Assembly (NCBI GenBank): GCA_963932465.1
Contig: OZ010799.1
Span: forward strand, 161,134,761 to 161,198,760
DNA: 64,000 nt
From: Maratus speciosus
Lineage: Eukaryota; Arthropoda; Arachnida; Araneae; Salticidae
Reading direction: 5' to 3'
A model generated the notes under the pieces. That model was not told the origin of the DNA and did no database searches. It saw only the letters and a list, made by a program, of their open reading frames with translations. Within the stretch, counting starts at the first letter, position 1. Every line of letters begins with the position of its first letter. The position numbers and the translations under genes were made by a program. Shown piece by piece: positions 45,061 through 55,712 of the stretch.

Positions 45061-45352
45061 TCTGATCGGTTTTAAAAAGATTAGAGAAGATTGAATTATA
45101 CTGAAAAAACCTGTAGCGATATCCCTGTAAACGGGTTTCCATTCAATTCCATTTGATTGCAAAAATTTAAGGTAGAATCAAGTGCTGTTAAAACATCCAA
45201 TGGTTGTTTTCGTGTTTGGTTAAAGAAGATCAGTTAAACATTTGAAAAGAAGCTAAAATAAAATGAATTAAGTAAACAGAGTCTTTGTCTCTCGGTATTT
45301 TTAACAGCGTTATAAAACGATTGACATAATACAGTTACTAAAATTTGCTGAC

Positions 45353-45454
45353 TTAATCCCTTCAAGGGCGGTGGTTCACTTTTGGACCACTTAATTTTAA
45401 ATCTTAAATGCCACATTAGCCCCAGAATATTGGGATGAAAATTTCCCTTTTATT
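45353..45454 (+). mobile_element. TTAA-flanked MITE, left half (host of the LINE insertions)
   Basis: TTAATCCCTTCAAGGGCGGT, GACCACTTAATTTTAAATCT and TAAATGCCACATTAG match the inverted copy at 63,748-63,966. The element continues at 55,713-55,810, ending CTTAAAAGGGTTAA. Together the halves form a TTAA-bounded MITE of about 215 bp split by two LINEs. Confidence 0.82.
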
Positions 45455-45468
45455 AAGTAAGTGAACAA
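45455..45468 (+). repeat. 14-bp target duplication, copy 1
   Basis: AAGTAAGTGAACAA precedes LINE 1. The same 14 bases occur between the LINEs (47,969-47,982) and after LINE 2 (55,699-55,712). Lengths of 10-20 bp are usual for LINE target duplications. Confidence 0.88.
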
Positions 45469-47401
45469 CTATCAGTATATAAATACTGATAGTTGTTCAC
45501 TATCAGTATATCAGTTGAAACTATCAGTATATAAATACTGTGCAATGATTTCTTTTGATATCAGTGGTGCCTTCGACGTTTTGGATTGGCGTATTGTGGC
45601 CGATATCATAAATATCTTACCTATTTTTGATTACATGAAGTCTACACTTAAAAATTACATGAGTCATAGGCTTATTTGTTTTAAATATACGCATGGATTA
45701 ACATGGTTTCATGTATTCCGTGGGTGCCCGCAAGGGTCATGTCTTGGGCCATTTATCTGGACACTAGTTGCTGACAGGATTTTAAAGAGTTGCAAGCAGA
45801 GAGGATTACTGATTATTTCTTATGCTGATGATAGCGTTATTATAGAGGGCGCAGATACGCGCTCTGCGCTAGAACATAAAATGAATACTAGTGTTCATCA
45901 CTTTTCGGATATCTGTTCTATACATCATTTGCAAATTAGTGCAGAGAAGTCAGCTGCAATGCTGTTTGGGAGCCACACTCTTAGTAAAAGAAGACCAATT
46001 TTTAAACATAATGGCAAAAGTATCAGTGTAAAGGACAATATTTTTTATTTGGGATTTCTACTTGACAGCAATTTTCGCTGGATGGATCACGTAGATATGA
46101 TTAGAACTAGGCTTAACGATTTCACGTGTAAAATGCGCCAAACCAGAATCCGTGACAGAGGTCTTCCTTCTATTTATCTTAAAATATGGTACAATACCGT
46201 CTTGAAGAAACGTATTTCATATGGGCATGAGATCTGGATGCCTGACTTAAATCAACATGGAATAACAAGATTACTCTCGTGTCAACGTCTATGTCTGCTA
46301 TCTGTCTTAAAGGCATATCGTACGATTTCTAATGACGCATTGTGTGTTTTGGTGGGTGCTCCACCACTTGACATAGAACTGAATTTGTCTTCTAAGCGTT
46401 ATAATATCATTTATGGAAATGGTACAGTCTTGATTGACAATATGTGTTTTAAAGGTGAAGATTTTATGAATAAACTGAGGACATATAATTATCCTTACTT
46501 CTTTGAAAACTTAAATATAAAATTTGTTAAGCCAGTGGTTGATACAGTACCAGTGGTGAATCATCCGATACTGTATACTGACGGTTCTCGAATGATGAAC
46601 AGTGTAGGAGCTGCATTTACGGTTTGGTATAGGGATTCTTTTATGCTAGACATGAGATTAAAATTACATGACTATAACTCTGTTTTTCAAGCAGAATTGG
46701 CTGCGATAGACGAGGCTATCAGTTGGTGCATCGACTCCCCGCATGATTCATTTCATCTTTATACTGACAGCTTGTCATCAATTTACGCTCTTCAGCGCTT
46801 ATTTCCATCTAACGGTCAGCTTTTTAATATCTTCAACTCTTTGCGCCTGTTACATAATAAAGTCATATATATTGGCTGGATAAAATCGCATGTTGGAATA
46901 TCAGGAAATGAAAGAGCGGACATGTTGGCAAAATCAGTTATTATAAATGATCTGTATGATAAAGTTCTACGCATTCCTGCACCAACTTCTATTTTAAAGC
47001 GTCATTTTAAAACACTTCTACATGATCAATGGCAGGTTTCTTGGGAAAATTCGGAGATGGGAAGAGATACTTATGCGATATTAAACAAGGTTAACGATTT
47101 ATTTCTATGTGAATCCCAGGTGATAGGTTATTTTCTTTCTTCACATGGAGCATTTCCACAGTATATGTTTAAAATAGGAAACCGCCCAAATAACAGGTGT
47201 AACTGTGGTGATGTAGGAAGTATACAACATTATTTGTTTGGACATTGTCCGTTAATGCCTTGTACATTTAAATTCAACAGGAATTGTACACTGAGATGGA
47301 ACATTCGAAACGTTCTCATCACCCGTTCAAACTATAGAAGACTGTGTGCTATGTACAACGCACTTAATAGGGAATACTCATTTATTGAGTATAAATTTTG
47401 A
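45461..47401 (+). CDS. LINE ORF2 fragment: reverse transcriptase (partial), RNase H, CCHC-type end
   Basis: The 646-codon frame is intact, but its first about 25 codons come from junction filler, so the annotated ATG is not natural. Reverse transcriptase motifs: FDISGAFDVLDW (catalytic Asp, about residue 30), GCPQGSCLGP (about 90) and YADDSVI (about 126-132). RNase H: YTDGS (Asp), AELAAI (Glu), YTDSLSS (Asp) and NERADMLAK (Asp) between about residues 370 and 500. Near the C-terminus CNCG-x7-HYLFGHC is the cysteine/histidine motif seen in R1/LOA/I-group ORF2 proteins. The endonuclease, the N-terminal fingers of the polymerase and ORF1 are missing. RNase H plus this C-terminal motif points to the I superfamily. 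It cannot retrotranspose by itself, yet the remaining frame has no stop, so the insertion is young. Confidence 0.93.
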   Translation: MNNYQYINTDSCSLSVYQLKLSVYKYCAMISFDISGAFDVLDWRIVADIINILPIFDYMKSTLKNYMSHRLICFKYTHGLTWFHVFRGCPQGSCLGPFIWTLVADRILKSCKQRGLLIISYADDSVIIEGADTRSALEHKMNTSVHHFSDICSIHHLQISAEKSAAMLFGSHTLSKRRPIFKHNGKSISVKDNIFYLGFLLDSNFRWMDHVDMIRTRLNDFTCKMRQTRIRDRGLPSIYLKIWYNTVLKKRISYGHEIWMPDLNQHGITRLLSCQRLCLLSVLKAYRTISNDALCVLVGAPPLDIELNLSSKRYNIIYGNGTVLIDNMCFKGEDFMNKLRTYNYPYFFENLNIKFVKPVVDTVPVVNHPILYTDGSRMMNSVGAAFTVWYRDSFMLDMRLKLHDYNSVFQAELAAIDEAISWCIDSPHDSFHLYTDSLSSIYALQRLFPSNGQLFNIFNSLRLLHNKVIYIGWIKSHVGISGNERADMLAKSVIINDLYDKVLRIPAPTSILKRHFKTLLHDQWQVSWENSEMGRDTYAILNKVNDLFLCESQVIGYFLSSHGAFPQYMFKIGNRPNNRCNCGDVGSIQHYLFGHCPLMPCTFKFNRNCTLRWNIRNVLITRSNYRRLCAMYNALNREYSFIEYKF

Positions 47402-47968
47402 TAATTTTTACACTTGTAACTTTTTACTTCTATCATACTGTTAATACTCATCAGTGGTTCGCTACGGACATTACGTGATTTTCTGACACTACATCAAAGT
47501 CTCAACATTGTGCCTTTTATAGTAACTGTCCTTTGTCTGACATTTTTGTTGGCGGCGATTTTCTCTTGAGGTCTGAACATTATGGTGATCTTTCTTCAAG
47601 TTAGTTTTTCTTATATAAAACTTTTATGAACATTTTTCTTTCGACCACTGAACTCATTTGAACATTAGTGAACAGTGAACTTTTATGAACATTTACACTT
47701 CATAATCTTGAACAAGGATTTAGAGTCTTAACTTTTGTTATACATTTAAGTCACTTCACTTTTGTTTTTATTTTTATTATTTTGATGAAAGCAACATCAA
47801 TTGTTTTGTAAATTTACGATTTACTATGTAAGTTCGTCAGACTATGTGCCTTTTTCCTTGTTATTTTGGGTGCTTTCCGATGTCCGGCATCGGTGATTGT
47901 TGTGGGGATTTTCCACCGGAGCGTTACATCCTATGCCATTCTTTGGTTGGTGCTCCGGTCGGGTGATC
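45469..47968 (+). mobile_element. LINE 1: 5'-truncated I-group non-LTR retrotransposon
   Basis: The element keeps part of the reverse transcriptase, the RNase H domain, the C-terminal zinc-binding motif and a 3' UTR of about 567 bp ending GGTCGGGTGATC before the target duplication. The first 63 bp (45,469-45,531) are a filler made of three copies of CTATCAGTATATAAATACTG in both orientations, forming a perfect 18-bp-arm hairpin with the target duplication. The true element begins near 45,532. It has no poly(A) tail. Confidence 0.92.
47402..47968 (+). other. 3' UTR of LINE 1
   Basis: It follows the stop codon at 47,399-47,401 and runs to the target duplication. It contains repeated TGAAC-type words (TTATGAACATTT twice) and ends with a GC-richer GGGGATTTTCCACCGGAGCG and GGTTGGTGCTCCGG. 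The 3' end of LINE 2 has a comparable GC-rich tail with GGTTTTCCCGCCAGG. Confidence 0.75.
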
Positions 47969-47982
47969 AAGTAAGTGAACAA
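47969..47982 (+). repeat. 14-bp target duplication, copy 2 (shared by both LINEs)
   Basis: AAGTAAGTGAACAA separates the 3' end of LINE 1 from the 5' end of LINE 2 with no other sequence between them. Confidence 0.88.
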
Positions 47983-49741
47983 ATATACAACATATGGTTG
48001 ATACAAACCAACCATAAAATGGTTTAGTGAAAAGTTAAGATCTGCAAGAAATAAGGTGTCTGCACATTACAAACGATATATCAGGAACCCAGAAGATGTA
48101 AACTTGAAAGAAATATATATTAAACATAGAAGAGAATATAAAAAATTGGTAAAAAAGGCGAAAAGAGATTCGTGGACAAACTTTTGTCATGATACTTCGG
48201 ATACTTATGGGACTCTGTATAAGTACATCACTGGTAAAGCTACAAAGCCAAGTGATTTTATTTTTACAAGATTTGATAATTCGACACCATTTGATTCATA
48301 CGACGATGTAGCAAAGGATCTGATGAAAGAACATTTTAGCGTTGACAAAATTCCCACCGAAATTTTTAATTTTACTTCAACAGGCAAGGTTGCGGGTGAT
48401 GTAATGGAGGTGACAACTAGAGAAATGCGATATGCTATGTCTTGTCAAAAAATAATAAGGCTCCGGGTTATGATGCGATCGATGCTCTAATAGTGAAGAA
48501 TATTTCTAAAGCATGCCCAAACTATGTTAGAAAACTCTTCACGGCTTGTTTTAGATTCGGGCATTTTCCTAGGATATGGAAAAATGGATTAGTTATCTTT
48601 TTTCGTAAACGGAACAAAGATGGGAAAAGTGCTAGATCGTTTAGGCCAATTACTTTACTTAGCATTTTTGGTAAATTATTAGAAAGAATTATCAAGATTA
48701 GAACAATGCCATTGTTAGAATCAATAGGATTCTGGGATGAGGCTCAATATGGCTTTAGAGAGAAGAGGAGTACGGTGACTGCAATCCATTTTTTGAGGGA
48801 GCTGATTAGAGATTAACTTAGATCTAACAAGTACTATGCAATCACTTCGATTGACATACAAGCAGCATTTGATGCGGTGGATTGGATGACACTTGCGGAA
48901 ATTATTGATGGTTTACCGATATCGGATTATCTTAAAAGAATTTTGAAGAACTACATCAGCAATAGACGAATTGGATTCAGCTTTACGAACGGAATCATCT
49001 GGTTCGCACTTTTTAAGGGCTGTCCCCAAGGCCCCTTGGCCCATTGTTGTGGCTGATTGTCGCCGATTATTTACTGAAGAAATACAGGATCAAGTTTGAA
49101 GAAATTCTGTCCTATGCCGATGATTTCGTAATTTTTGCTGGTGCTGACACCAGAGCCGAATTAGAGAGGAATATGAATGATCGTATTAAGTGGTTTGCGG
49201 ATATTAGCAATGAACTGAAACTAACGATAAGCAGGGAAAAGTGCATGGGCATGCTTTTCGGTAGATATCTTTTGGAAAATCGGCATCCCATCTTCAAAAT
49301 TGACAACATCTCAATACCAATTAAAGATACCATCACTTATCTAGGATTGACTTTGGACGCGAAGTTCAATTGGATCTCACATTTGGAAAACATCAGAGAA
49401 AAAATTAGAGATCTGGCATCAAATATTAAGAAAACAGATAAACGGGATCGAGGACTCCAAGCGAACTTCCGAAAAATATGGTATAAGACAGTAATAGAAA
49501 AGCAGATAGTTTATGGTGCTGAGGTTTGGTACAGAGATTTGAAAGAACATGCACTTAGTAAATTAAGCTCATGCCAGCGATTAGGTCTTCTCACCATCTT
49601 GTCTACATACAGGACAGTCTCTACGGATGCATTGTGCGTACTAAACGGAATCCCTCCTTTGCACATTAGTTTAAGATATCTGGTTAAGAAATATGACATA
49701 ATGATTGGAAAGGACAATCATAGCAAACGCGGTAGCGTTAA
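47983..49741 (+). pseudogene. LINE 2 ORF2, first part: linker and reverse transcriptase
   Basis: Open segments at 48,056-48,490 and 48,442-48,816 are the same gene shifted near 48,445. The second contains the polymerase motifs NNKAPGYDAI and RPITLLSIFGKLLERI. An in-frame stop follows at 48,814-48,816. The sequence goes on with SIDIQAAFDAVDW (motif A) and GCPQG, then a one-base loss near 49,035 shifts into 49,044-49,748, carrying YADDFVIFAGA (motif C) and the thumb region up to KKYDIMIGKDN. Upstream of 48,056 the frame reads KWFSEKLRSARNKV, so the 5' truncation lies between endonuclease and polymerase. It is dead from at least two frameshifts and one stop. Confidence 0.92.
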
Positions 49742-50556
49742 GCTATAATATGATTAAGAAATAGAAAATGCAAACGGCTTTCTTAAATTTCTGGCGAACC
49801 AGTTGACATACGACAATGGTTTTTCTTTTGAAAGATAGAACTCGACGAGACAAATAAACTGATAGCATTTAAAAAATTACTGTAGCTTTCAGTAGTTTTT
49901 TATTTAATCTTAAACGAAAAAATGAAGACACAAAGTTCAACAAAGTGTAGCTAACGTTCCAGTGGACGGATTAACTTCGTTTTTGTTTTATTTTGATCCT
50001 CTTGTTAAAACTTAGAATAGGTTTTTTTTTCATCTTTGTATGTTTGACGGTCGTTGAGAAAATCGAAATTGTCTTTTATAATGTCCCCATAAAATTATAG
50101 AAATCGCTCCTTTTCATTTTCTAATTTTCTAATTCAATAATTTATTTCGTGTTGCCACTCCCTAAAAAGCAGTACAATAATTTAAAAAAAAGGATTAGCA
50201 CGTGTACTTTTGTTTTTATAAGTCAATAAAAATTGAAATTCAACTGACAGATTTTTTAATTTTTGAAATCGACGTCAACCTAAGCAGATAATGCATAATT
50301 TTCATAAATATATATATAAACTTTCTTGATTAATATTTTGAACTGGAGTAATAGACACAATGGAGCGCAAACGAGCTGATAGGAGAAAGAAAAACAGGGT
50401 AAATCCCAAGCTTCTGTTCAGGAGCTAAATGTAAGGGTTTTTTTAATTATCATCATAACATCCTGACTTATACAAGCGATAGTTATGCAATAATATAAAT
50501 ACTTCACATACTAAGCATACCTTAAAAAATACCATTCCATCTATTTTTAATAAGGA
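49742..50556. other. Left part of the insertion in LINE 2, unassigned
   Basis: AT-rich, with no terminal repeat matching the right border of the insertion. A pre-MITE region; no motif-bearing frame. Confidence 0.35.
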
Positions 50557-50828
50557 AGAGATGTCATATACGCACCAGAGTACATAACTGGCGCGATAAT
50601 GGCGTTATTTTGCCTGATACGGTAACTCAGCTATTGTTGTTTATTTATCAATTATTTTTTTATTTGCTTTTATTTTATTTTTTTAAACTATATAAATTGT
50701 TTTGTTCTATAGTTATTAATTAAACTTTTCATTATTTATTGTTATTTCCTTTTTAAAATAATAGAAAGTAATTAAAAAATATATCTGTAACTGCTATTCG
50801 AAAACGCGGTTTTCGTTAAATTGGTGTC

Positions 50829-50859
<31 letters not shown>

Positions 50860-50892
50860 GCTAAAACCCGTTGTTTATATGACATCTGTGCC
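50557..50892 (-). mobile_element. GGCACAGATGTCATATACGC MITE, copy a (inverted)
   Basis: The ends are AGATGTCATATACGCACC and TATGACATCTGTGCC. The interior is the reverse of copies c and d (GTTACCATATCAAG-TAAATAAC, TTTGGCGCCAGTTAAGTACC, AATTTGGCGAAAACCTCG). It carries an expanded A-run of about 29 bp at 50,829-50,857. It flanks segment X (50,893-51,462) opposite copy c. Confidence 0.78.
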
Positions 50893-51105
50893 TTAAATAA
50901 TTAGGGTTTAATTTAACTTTAGGTACTTTTGCTTGAGATATTGTCGAAAATGTACAGCAAAAATATACGGTACTACTTGATTATCCCGTCGACCAATTTC
51001 GCCGAACTATTCGCCAAATGATACAAACTGACATAATTTTTATTTTAAATAACGGAAGAATAAATAAATAATTAAAAGATTAATAAAAATACTAATAAAA
51101 ACTTG

Positions 51106-51304
51106 GGCACAGATGTCATATACTCCTTATTGACGAGTTTTTTTCCAATTTGGCGAAAACCTCGTTAATATTTCATCTATATCCAGGTTACCATATCAAG
51201 TAAAATAACGACACTTTGGCGCCAGTTAAGTACCCGGTGAGTATATGACATTGGCGGCGGCAAAAAATCGCGCCAATATGGGGCGCCAATATGATATCTG
51301 TGCC
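51106..51304 (+). mobile_element. GGCACAGATGTCATATAC MITE, copy b, with 8-bp target duplication
   Basis: It starts GGCACAGATGTCATATACTC and ends ATGATATCTGTGCC. The flanks are AAAACTTG at 51,098-51,105 and 51,305-51,312. The related locus at 56,440-56,640 has the same surrounding sequence without it, a paralogous empty site. Eight-base duplications are produced by hAT- and P-type transposases. Confidence 0.9.
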
Positions 51305-51462
51305 AAAACTTGAATTAAAAATCACTCGATGACGTAACAAACACGTGTATCGTGTTTAATGTCATGTGAATGTAACATTTACTATGATCCATTATTGTCA
51401 TTTAATCTTATAGTTTGGCGATAATTTTTTGGTCTACAGGATAATCAAGTTGTACCAAGTAT

Positions 51463-51804
51463 GGTACAGATGTCATATACGCACCACGGTCGCGCGATAT
51501 TTTTCTGATGCCAATTTGGCGAAAACCTCGTTTTCGAATACCAGTTACATATATCTTTTTAAAAAGGGATTAAAAATAAATTTATAAAAGTTTAATTAAT
51601 AACAATAGAACAAAACAATTTATATAATTTTAAAAAAGAAAATAAAAGTAAATAAACAATTTATTAATAAATAAACAACAACATTCGGGTTACCATATCA
51701 AGCTAAATAACAAAACTTTGGCGCCAGTTAAGTACCCCGATGCGTACATGACATTGGCGTCAGAAAAAAATCGCGTCAACGTGATGTTCATATGACATCT
51801 GTGG
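51463..51804 (+). mobile_element. GGCACAGATGTCATATAC MITE, copy c
   Basis: It starts GGTACAGATGTCATATACGC and ends TATGACATCTGTGGC. It is about 340 bp, with the same interior as copy a inverted and copy d direct, including AATTTGGCGAAAACCTCG near the left and GGCGCCAGTTAAGTACCCCG near the right. Confidence 0.85.
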
Positions 51805-51938
51805 CGGTTCAAGTACACTTCGGAACGTTACTTTGAAATCGGTGAGTTTCATCGCCAAAATCGCCAAGATGCTTAATGATAATCGCCATTGAATATATAA
51901 ATAATGCCATATTTGTAAACTTATAGGTCAAAATATAA

Positions 51939-52380
51939 GTGGGACATCGGTTCAAGACCACCTCTGTTTACGACCAATTCGGTTTATGTCCAACTTCGAT
52001 GATCAAAATTTGACTCGGTTGGCGTGCAATATCTCGGTTCACGACCAAGGCTGCCGAATAGTTCAGTTGGCAACCCTTACATAACTGTTGTTATTAGTCA
52101 AGTTTGGAGTAAGGTGTGCATATCAGAGTGCTTTGTGTACCTTTATTACTGTAAAAAAATTAACTTTTTGTTTTACTTTTACTCAGGTTTGCGCTAATAT
52201 TAGCTCTCATTATGGCTTCTAACAATGAAAAAGTGCTTAGTGATAGCAGTAGTAAAAAGGTTAAGCGAATTACTGTTCAATAAAAGAAATTGCAGCAAAA
52301 AATGAGAACGATGTTAGCATAATCAGTCTAGCTAAACAATACGATGTGGCTTAAACCTTCGATTTCCACGATAATCTATA
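51939..52380 (+). mobile_element. Tigger/pogo-type 5' end
   Basis: Repeated words CATCGGTTCAAGACCA, CTCTGTTTACGACCAATTCG, TTCGGTTTATGTCCAAC and TCTCGGTTCACGACCA are typical of Tigger terminal and subterminal repeats. A transposase start follows at 52,212. The element is cut shortly after; the remaining transposase and the 3' end are absent. Confidence 0.72.
52212..52354 (+). pseudogene. Tigger/pogo transposase N-terminal fragment
   Basis: From ATG the frame reads MASNNEKVLSDSSSKKVKRI-TVQ and meets a stop. In a shifted frame the text continues KEIAAKNENDVSIISLAKQY-DVA before another stop. This is the pattern of the CENP-B-type helix-turn-helix at the start of pogo/Tigger transposases (KRK-IT-EQK-EI---ENG-S---LAK-Y-V). 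Only the first about 45 residues remain. Confidence 0.7.
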
Positions 52381-52896
52381 TATATATATATTACGCTATC
52401 GTATGTGTCACAGAAATCGCGATTATGTTTTAATTTTTTAATGGCAACGCTCGAATGAAACGCATCTCATTGTTTATAGAACAGCATTTAATGCATCTCT
52501 ATACCTATAAGGGGGGTTGCCATAGGCTGTAACCTGTTCTGTCGCCAAGTTTGTCGCCAACTTGGCGATATATCGCGAAATACCTATAGACTTCCATTGT
52601 AAACCAATAGGGTTTACTTGTCTGGAGAGAATCAACAAATTGAGATATTTTAATGCAACAAAAACTAATATATGTATAAAGAATTATATTAATCATACTT
52701 AAGGGAGCCCAAGTAAATTAAATTATGAATAAAAATAACGTGAATTTGATTAAAAAACTTTTAACCTCTTAAAACAGTGTGTATCACTTGGTTAAATAGT
52801 GCATTATTTTGCGAAATAAGATAAAAGTATTTTGAATATTTAAAAGCAACTCAGGTTTACTTATATTCAATATATAATTATCAAAAAATTTAAATG
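52381..52896. other. Unassigned stretch in the LINE 2 insertion
   Basis: A short (TA)n run at 52,378-52,391 is followed by AT-rich text, with GTCGCCAAGTTTGTCGCCAA near 52,540 as an internal repeat. Nothing further recognised. Confidence 0.35.
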
Positions 52897-53831
52897 ACTA
52901 GTATTAAAAAATGCTCTGACGAGCACCAAAAAAGGCCAATATGTTTTTAAGTATGAAAAAGGGTTTGACAAGTGCTTCTACTTGAGCATGAAAAAGGACA
53001 AGGGGTACCTTCTTGGCTGCAGCTCACTGTCAATGCCAACTTTGAAAAAATCATATTTGCGCTTTTTCCATAAAAAAAAAAATGAGCCACAGTTACGATA
53101 AAAATGTGTAGTTTAAAGACACAGCCAGTAAAGACGCAGCCTGATTAAATATGAATGTAAGGCGACATAGTACCAAAAATCTTAGTTCCTGCAGCGTATT
53201 ACACTCATGCAGTGCCACCAAGCATGCCTGCAGTGTAGAACCGTACAGAAAACTGATTTGTAGTGCAGTGCAAACTGTTGCAGCAGTCAGCACAGGAACA
53301 ATTCCACATGTGCACGCATAACAGTATAATGCATTCATTGATTATTGAAATTATATCCAAGTGGTTGTGGCTGTAAGATGTACTATGCAGAACAACAATG
53401 CATATGTAAATTATAAACGAACATTAGACGCATACACCTTTAATACGGAAGTACAAAAGCACAATGTGAGTGTGCGCTGAGGTTCAAAAGCATAATAGGA
53501 ATGTACAGTGTAGTATAGTTTATAAAGAAATAATGGTACACAGTGCACTGTACAAAGTTGCATTGCAGACGCATGCGCAGTACAACAGTGGAACAGTGCA
53601 GTTAACATGTAAAGCACGACGGAAAGTTTTACTAAAGTACAGCGAATTTATTTTATATGGATAAAACGCAAAAATGATTTTTTCAAAGTTGGCATTGACA
53701 GTGAGCTGCAGCCAAGAAGGTACTCCTTGTCCTTTTTCATGCTCAAGTAGAAGCACTTGTCAAACCCTTTTTCATACTTAAAAACATATTGGCCTTTTTT
53801 GGTGCTCGTCAGAGCATTTTTTAATACTAGT
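52897..53831. mobile_element. Foldback element, 177-bp inverted arms
   Basis: The left arm starts ACTAGTATTAAAAAATGCTC and the right arm ends with the inverted complement. The match runs through CGAGCACCAAAAAAGGCC, AAGTGCTTCTACTTGAGCAT, GGCTGCAGCTCACTGTC and ATGCCAACTTTGAAAAAATC for about 177 bp on each side. The loop (53,075-53,655) is richer in CA/GT and GCA words (CAGTGCAGT, GCATGCG) than the surroundings. Its right end abuts the LINE 2 coding sequence. Overlapping short frames on both strands are by-products of the arms. Confidence 0.88.
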
Positions 53832-54806
53832 ATAAAATATGAGGATGTAGTAATAAAAAGACATAATATAATGATTAATCTTGCAACAAATGATTTTCCT
53901 AAGTATACTGCAATGCATAACCTACAAATCACAGATAAATCGGATGATGATATTAAAGAACAGAAAGTTCCCATCGTGTACACGGATGGATCGAAAATGA
54001 TAGCTGGCGTGGGTGCCGCATATACAGTTTATCTGTATGGTGAATTTATTGAAGATTTTAAAATCTCGTTAAATAAGATGAACTCAATTTATCAGGCTGA
54101 GTTGATAGCGATTAAATATGCTATTAATTGGTTTTTGGATACCGATTACAAGAAAGTTTATATATATACCGACAACAAATCTTCAACTCTAGCTCTACAA
54201 AGAAATTTTCCAGCAAATTTGATAATTAAAGAGATTTATACTAATTTGATACAGCATCCTGACAAGATTGTGATTATTGGGTGGAAACGTGCACACGTCG
54301 GAACCCTTGGAAATGAACGAGCAGATACTTTTGCGAAAGAGGCGATTAATCGTGAAAATGCTAATATTACCGAGAATGTTCCTTTTCCTGTCACCTTAAT
54401 TAAGAGAATTTGCAAAATCAATACGGTAAAAGATTGGCAAAGAGAGTGGAGGCATAGTGGTAAAGGTAGAGACACTTATACAGTAATAAATAGGCTGGAT
54501 GAAAACTTTGTATGTTCAGGCCAGTTATTACAATATTTTATTACTGCTCATGGCAGTTTTCCCGAGTACCTGAAGAAAATCGGAAAGAGAAATAGCGACC
54601 TCTGTGACTGTGGTTATAAAGGGAATGTTAGACACTATTTATTTGGAAGATGCACCTAAATGCCTTATTTTTTCTATTTTAATAACTCCCTTACAGTTCG
54701 CCAAAATATATCCAGAGTTCTTTTTTGTAAAGAAAACTATAGAAAGCTCTGTGCTAACTATAACGTCCTTAATGAATTGTACTCGTTCATAAGATACAAG
54801 TTTTAA
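53832..54806 (+). pseudogene. LINE 2 ORF2, second part: RNase H and C-terminal motif
   Basis: The 300-codon open frame starts in the foldback arm, so its ATG is not native; LINE sequence begins at about IKYEDVVIKR. RNase H residues are seen in YTDGS, AELIAI, YTDNKSS and NERADTFAKEA. The C-terminal CDCG-x7-HYLFGRC matches LINE 1. A frameshift/stop at 54,657 is followed, in another frame, by LCANYNVLNELYSFIRYKF and the stop at 54,804-54,806, equivalent to the LINE 1 end EYKF. It belongs with 47,983-49,741. Confidence 0.92.
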
Positions 54807-55698
54807 ACCTAATATAGAGTGGTTCTTTGGTCCTTATGCATGGATCGTCATCAGTTACTGCTGACTTGTTTTTAATAATACTCAGAATTCTTAAATATCA
54901 TATATTGTGTCTGTAGTATGCTACAACCATTGTTTAATTTATCAGAATATACTATCCTATACAATTGTCAAATAGTGATTAGTATGTGAATGATGGTCTT
55001 TGAGCTGGGACTTCCTGTCTTCTACGGAAGATTGGGGTGCCATTCATTTGATAATCTGAACGTTGGTCATTGTGGAAGTGATATATGCTTTTAAAAAGGT
55101 GCGACATTGGTGCTGCAGTGTTCCAGACTGTTGGAGATGGTAGAGGGTCATTGAAGTGGACCTTTTACTGAGATTTTCGTGATGTTACATGACTATGGAT
55201 ATTGAAGTGTAATGACTGAACTTTGAGGATAGTCTTCTCTGACTCTGTCTGTGAATGTGGTGCGTTAAGTTTGGGACTTTGTATAGACATTATGCATGAA
55301 CTTTTTATCAGTATGGACTTTGATACGCCACTGGTTGCATGTTACCCATAAACATGCGAATTATGTTTTCTTAGTTTAATTTTGTTTTTGCCAAAGTTGC
55401 ATGTAACCTCTAAACATGCGATTTTTGTTCATTCAGGTTAGTTAATCTTAGTTTTTATTTTATATTATATTTGCATGGAACCTATAAACATGCGTTTTTG
55501 TTAACTTTTGTTGGCATAGCAGGAATCTATGCTGCACAGGATTGTGCTTTTGTTTTTCTATTTTATTTTATTTGATTAAATAATTGCCGTTGGTAAGCCT
55601 GTTCCGGCGGACGAGGTGGAGCTGGATTGGTGGAGAGGGTTTTCCCGCCAGGACATGCGGTCCATTAGCCTAACGGTTGGCGTCCTGGCTGGGTGTCG
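54807..55698 (+). other. 3' UTR of LINE 2 with three hairpin motifs
   Basis: The motif GCATG-N12-CATGCG occurs at 55,337-55,358, 55,399-55,420 and 55,473-55,494, each with an ACC(C/T)...AAACATGC core. The GC-rich tail contains GTTCCGGCGGACGAGGTGG and GGAGAGGGTTTTCCCGCC. No poly(A) precedes the target duplication. Confidence 0.75.
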
Positions 55699-55712
55699 AA
55701 GTAAGTGAACAA
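55699..55712 (+). repeat. 14-bp target duplication, copy 3
   Basis: AAGTAAGTGAACAA follows LINE 2 and is continued by ATGCATTTTTGT, the right half of the host MITE. Confidence 0.88.

Larger units (their letters stand above)
47983..55698 (+). mobile_element. LINE 2: second I-group element, broken and interrupted
   Basis: It starts directly after the shared 14-mer and ends GCTGGGTGTCG before the third copy. It retains a longer 5' part than LINE 1 but has several frameshifts and stops. It is split by about 4.1 kb of other elements between about 49,740 and 53,831. The 3' UTR (54,807-55,698) contains three GCATG...CATGC hairpins. Confidence 0.9.

Noticed and set aside
45461..45531. Natural N-terminus of the LINE 1 ORF
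   Set aside because: The ATG and first about 25 codons are in junction filler made from repeated TATCAGTATATAAATACTG; similarity to LINE 2 begins only at about KYCAMISFDI.
53411..53983. Several overlapping frames of 60-111 codons around 53.1-54.0 kb
   Set aside because: They lie in the arms and loop of the foldback element or antisense to the LINE; none has independent support.
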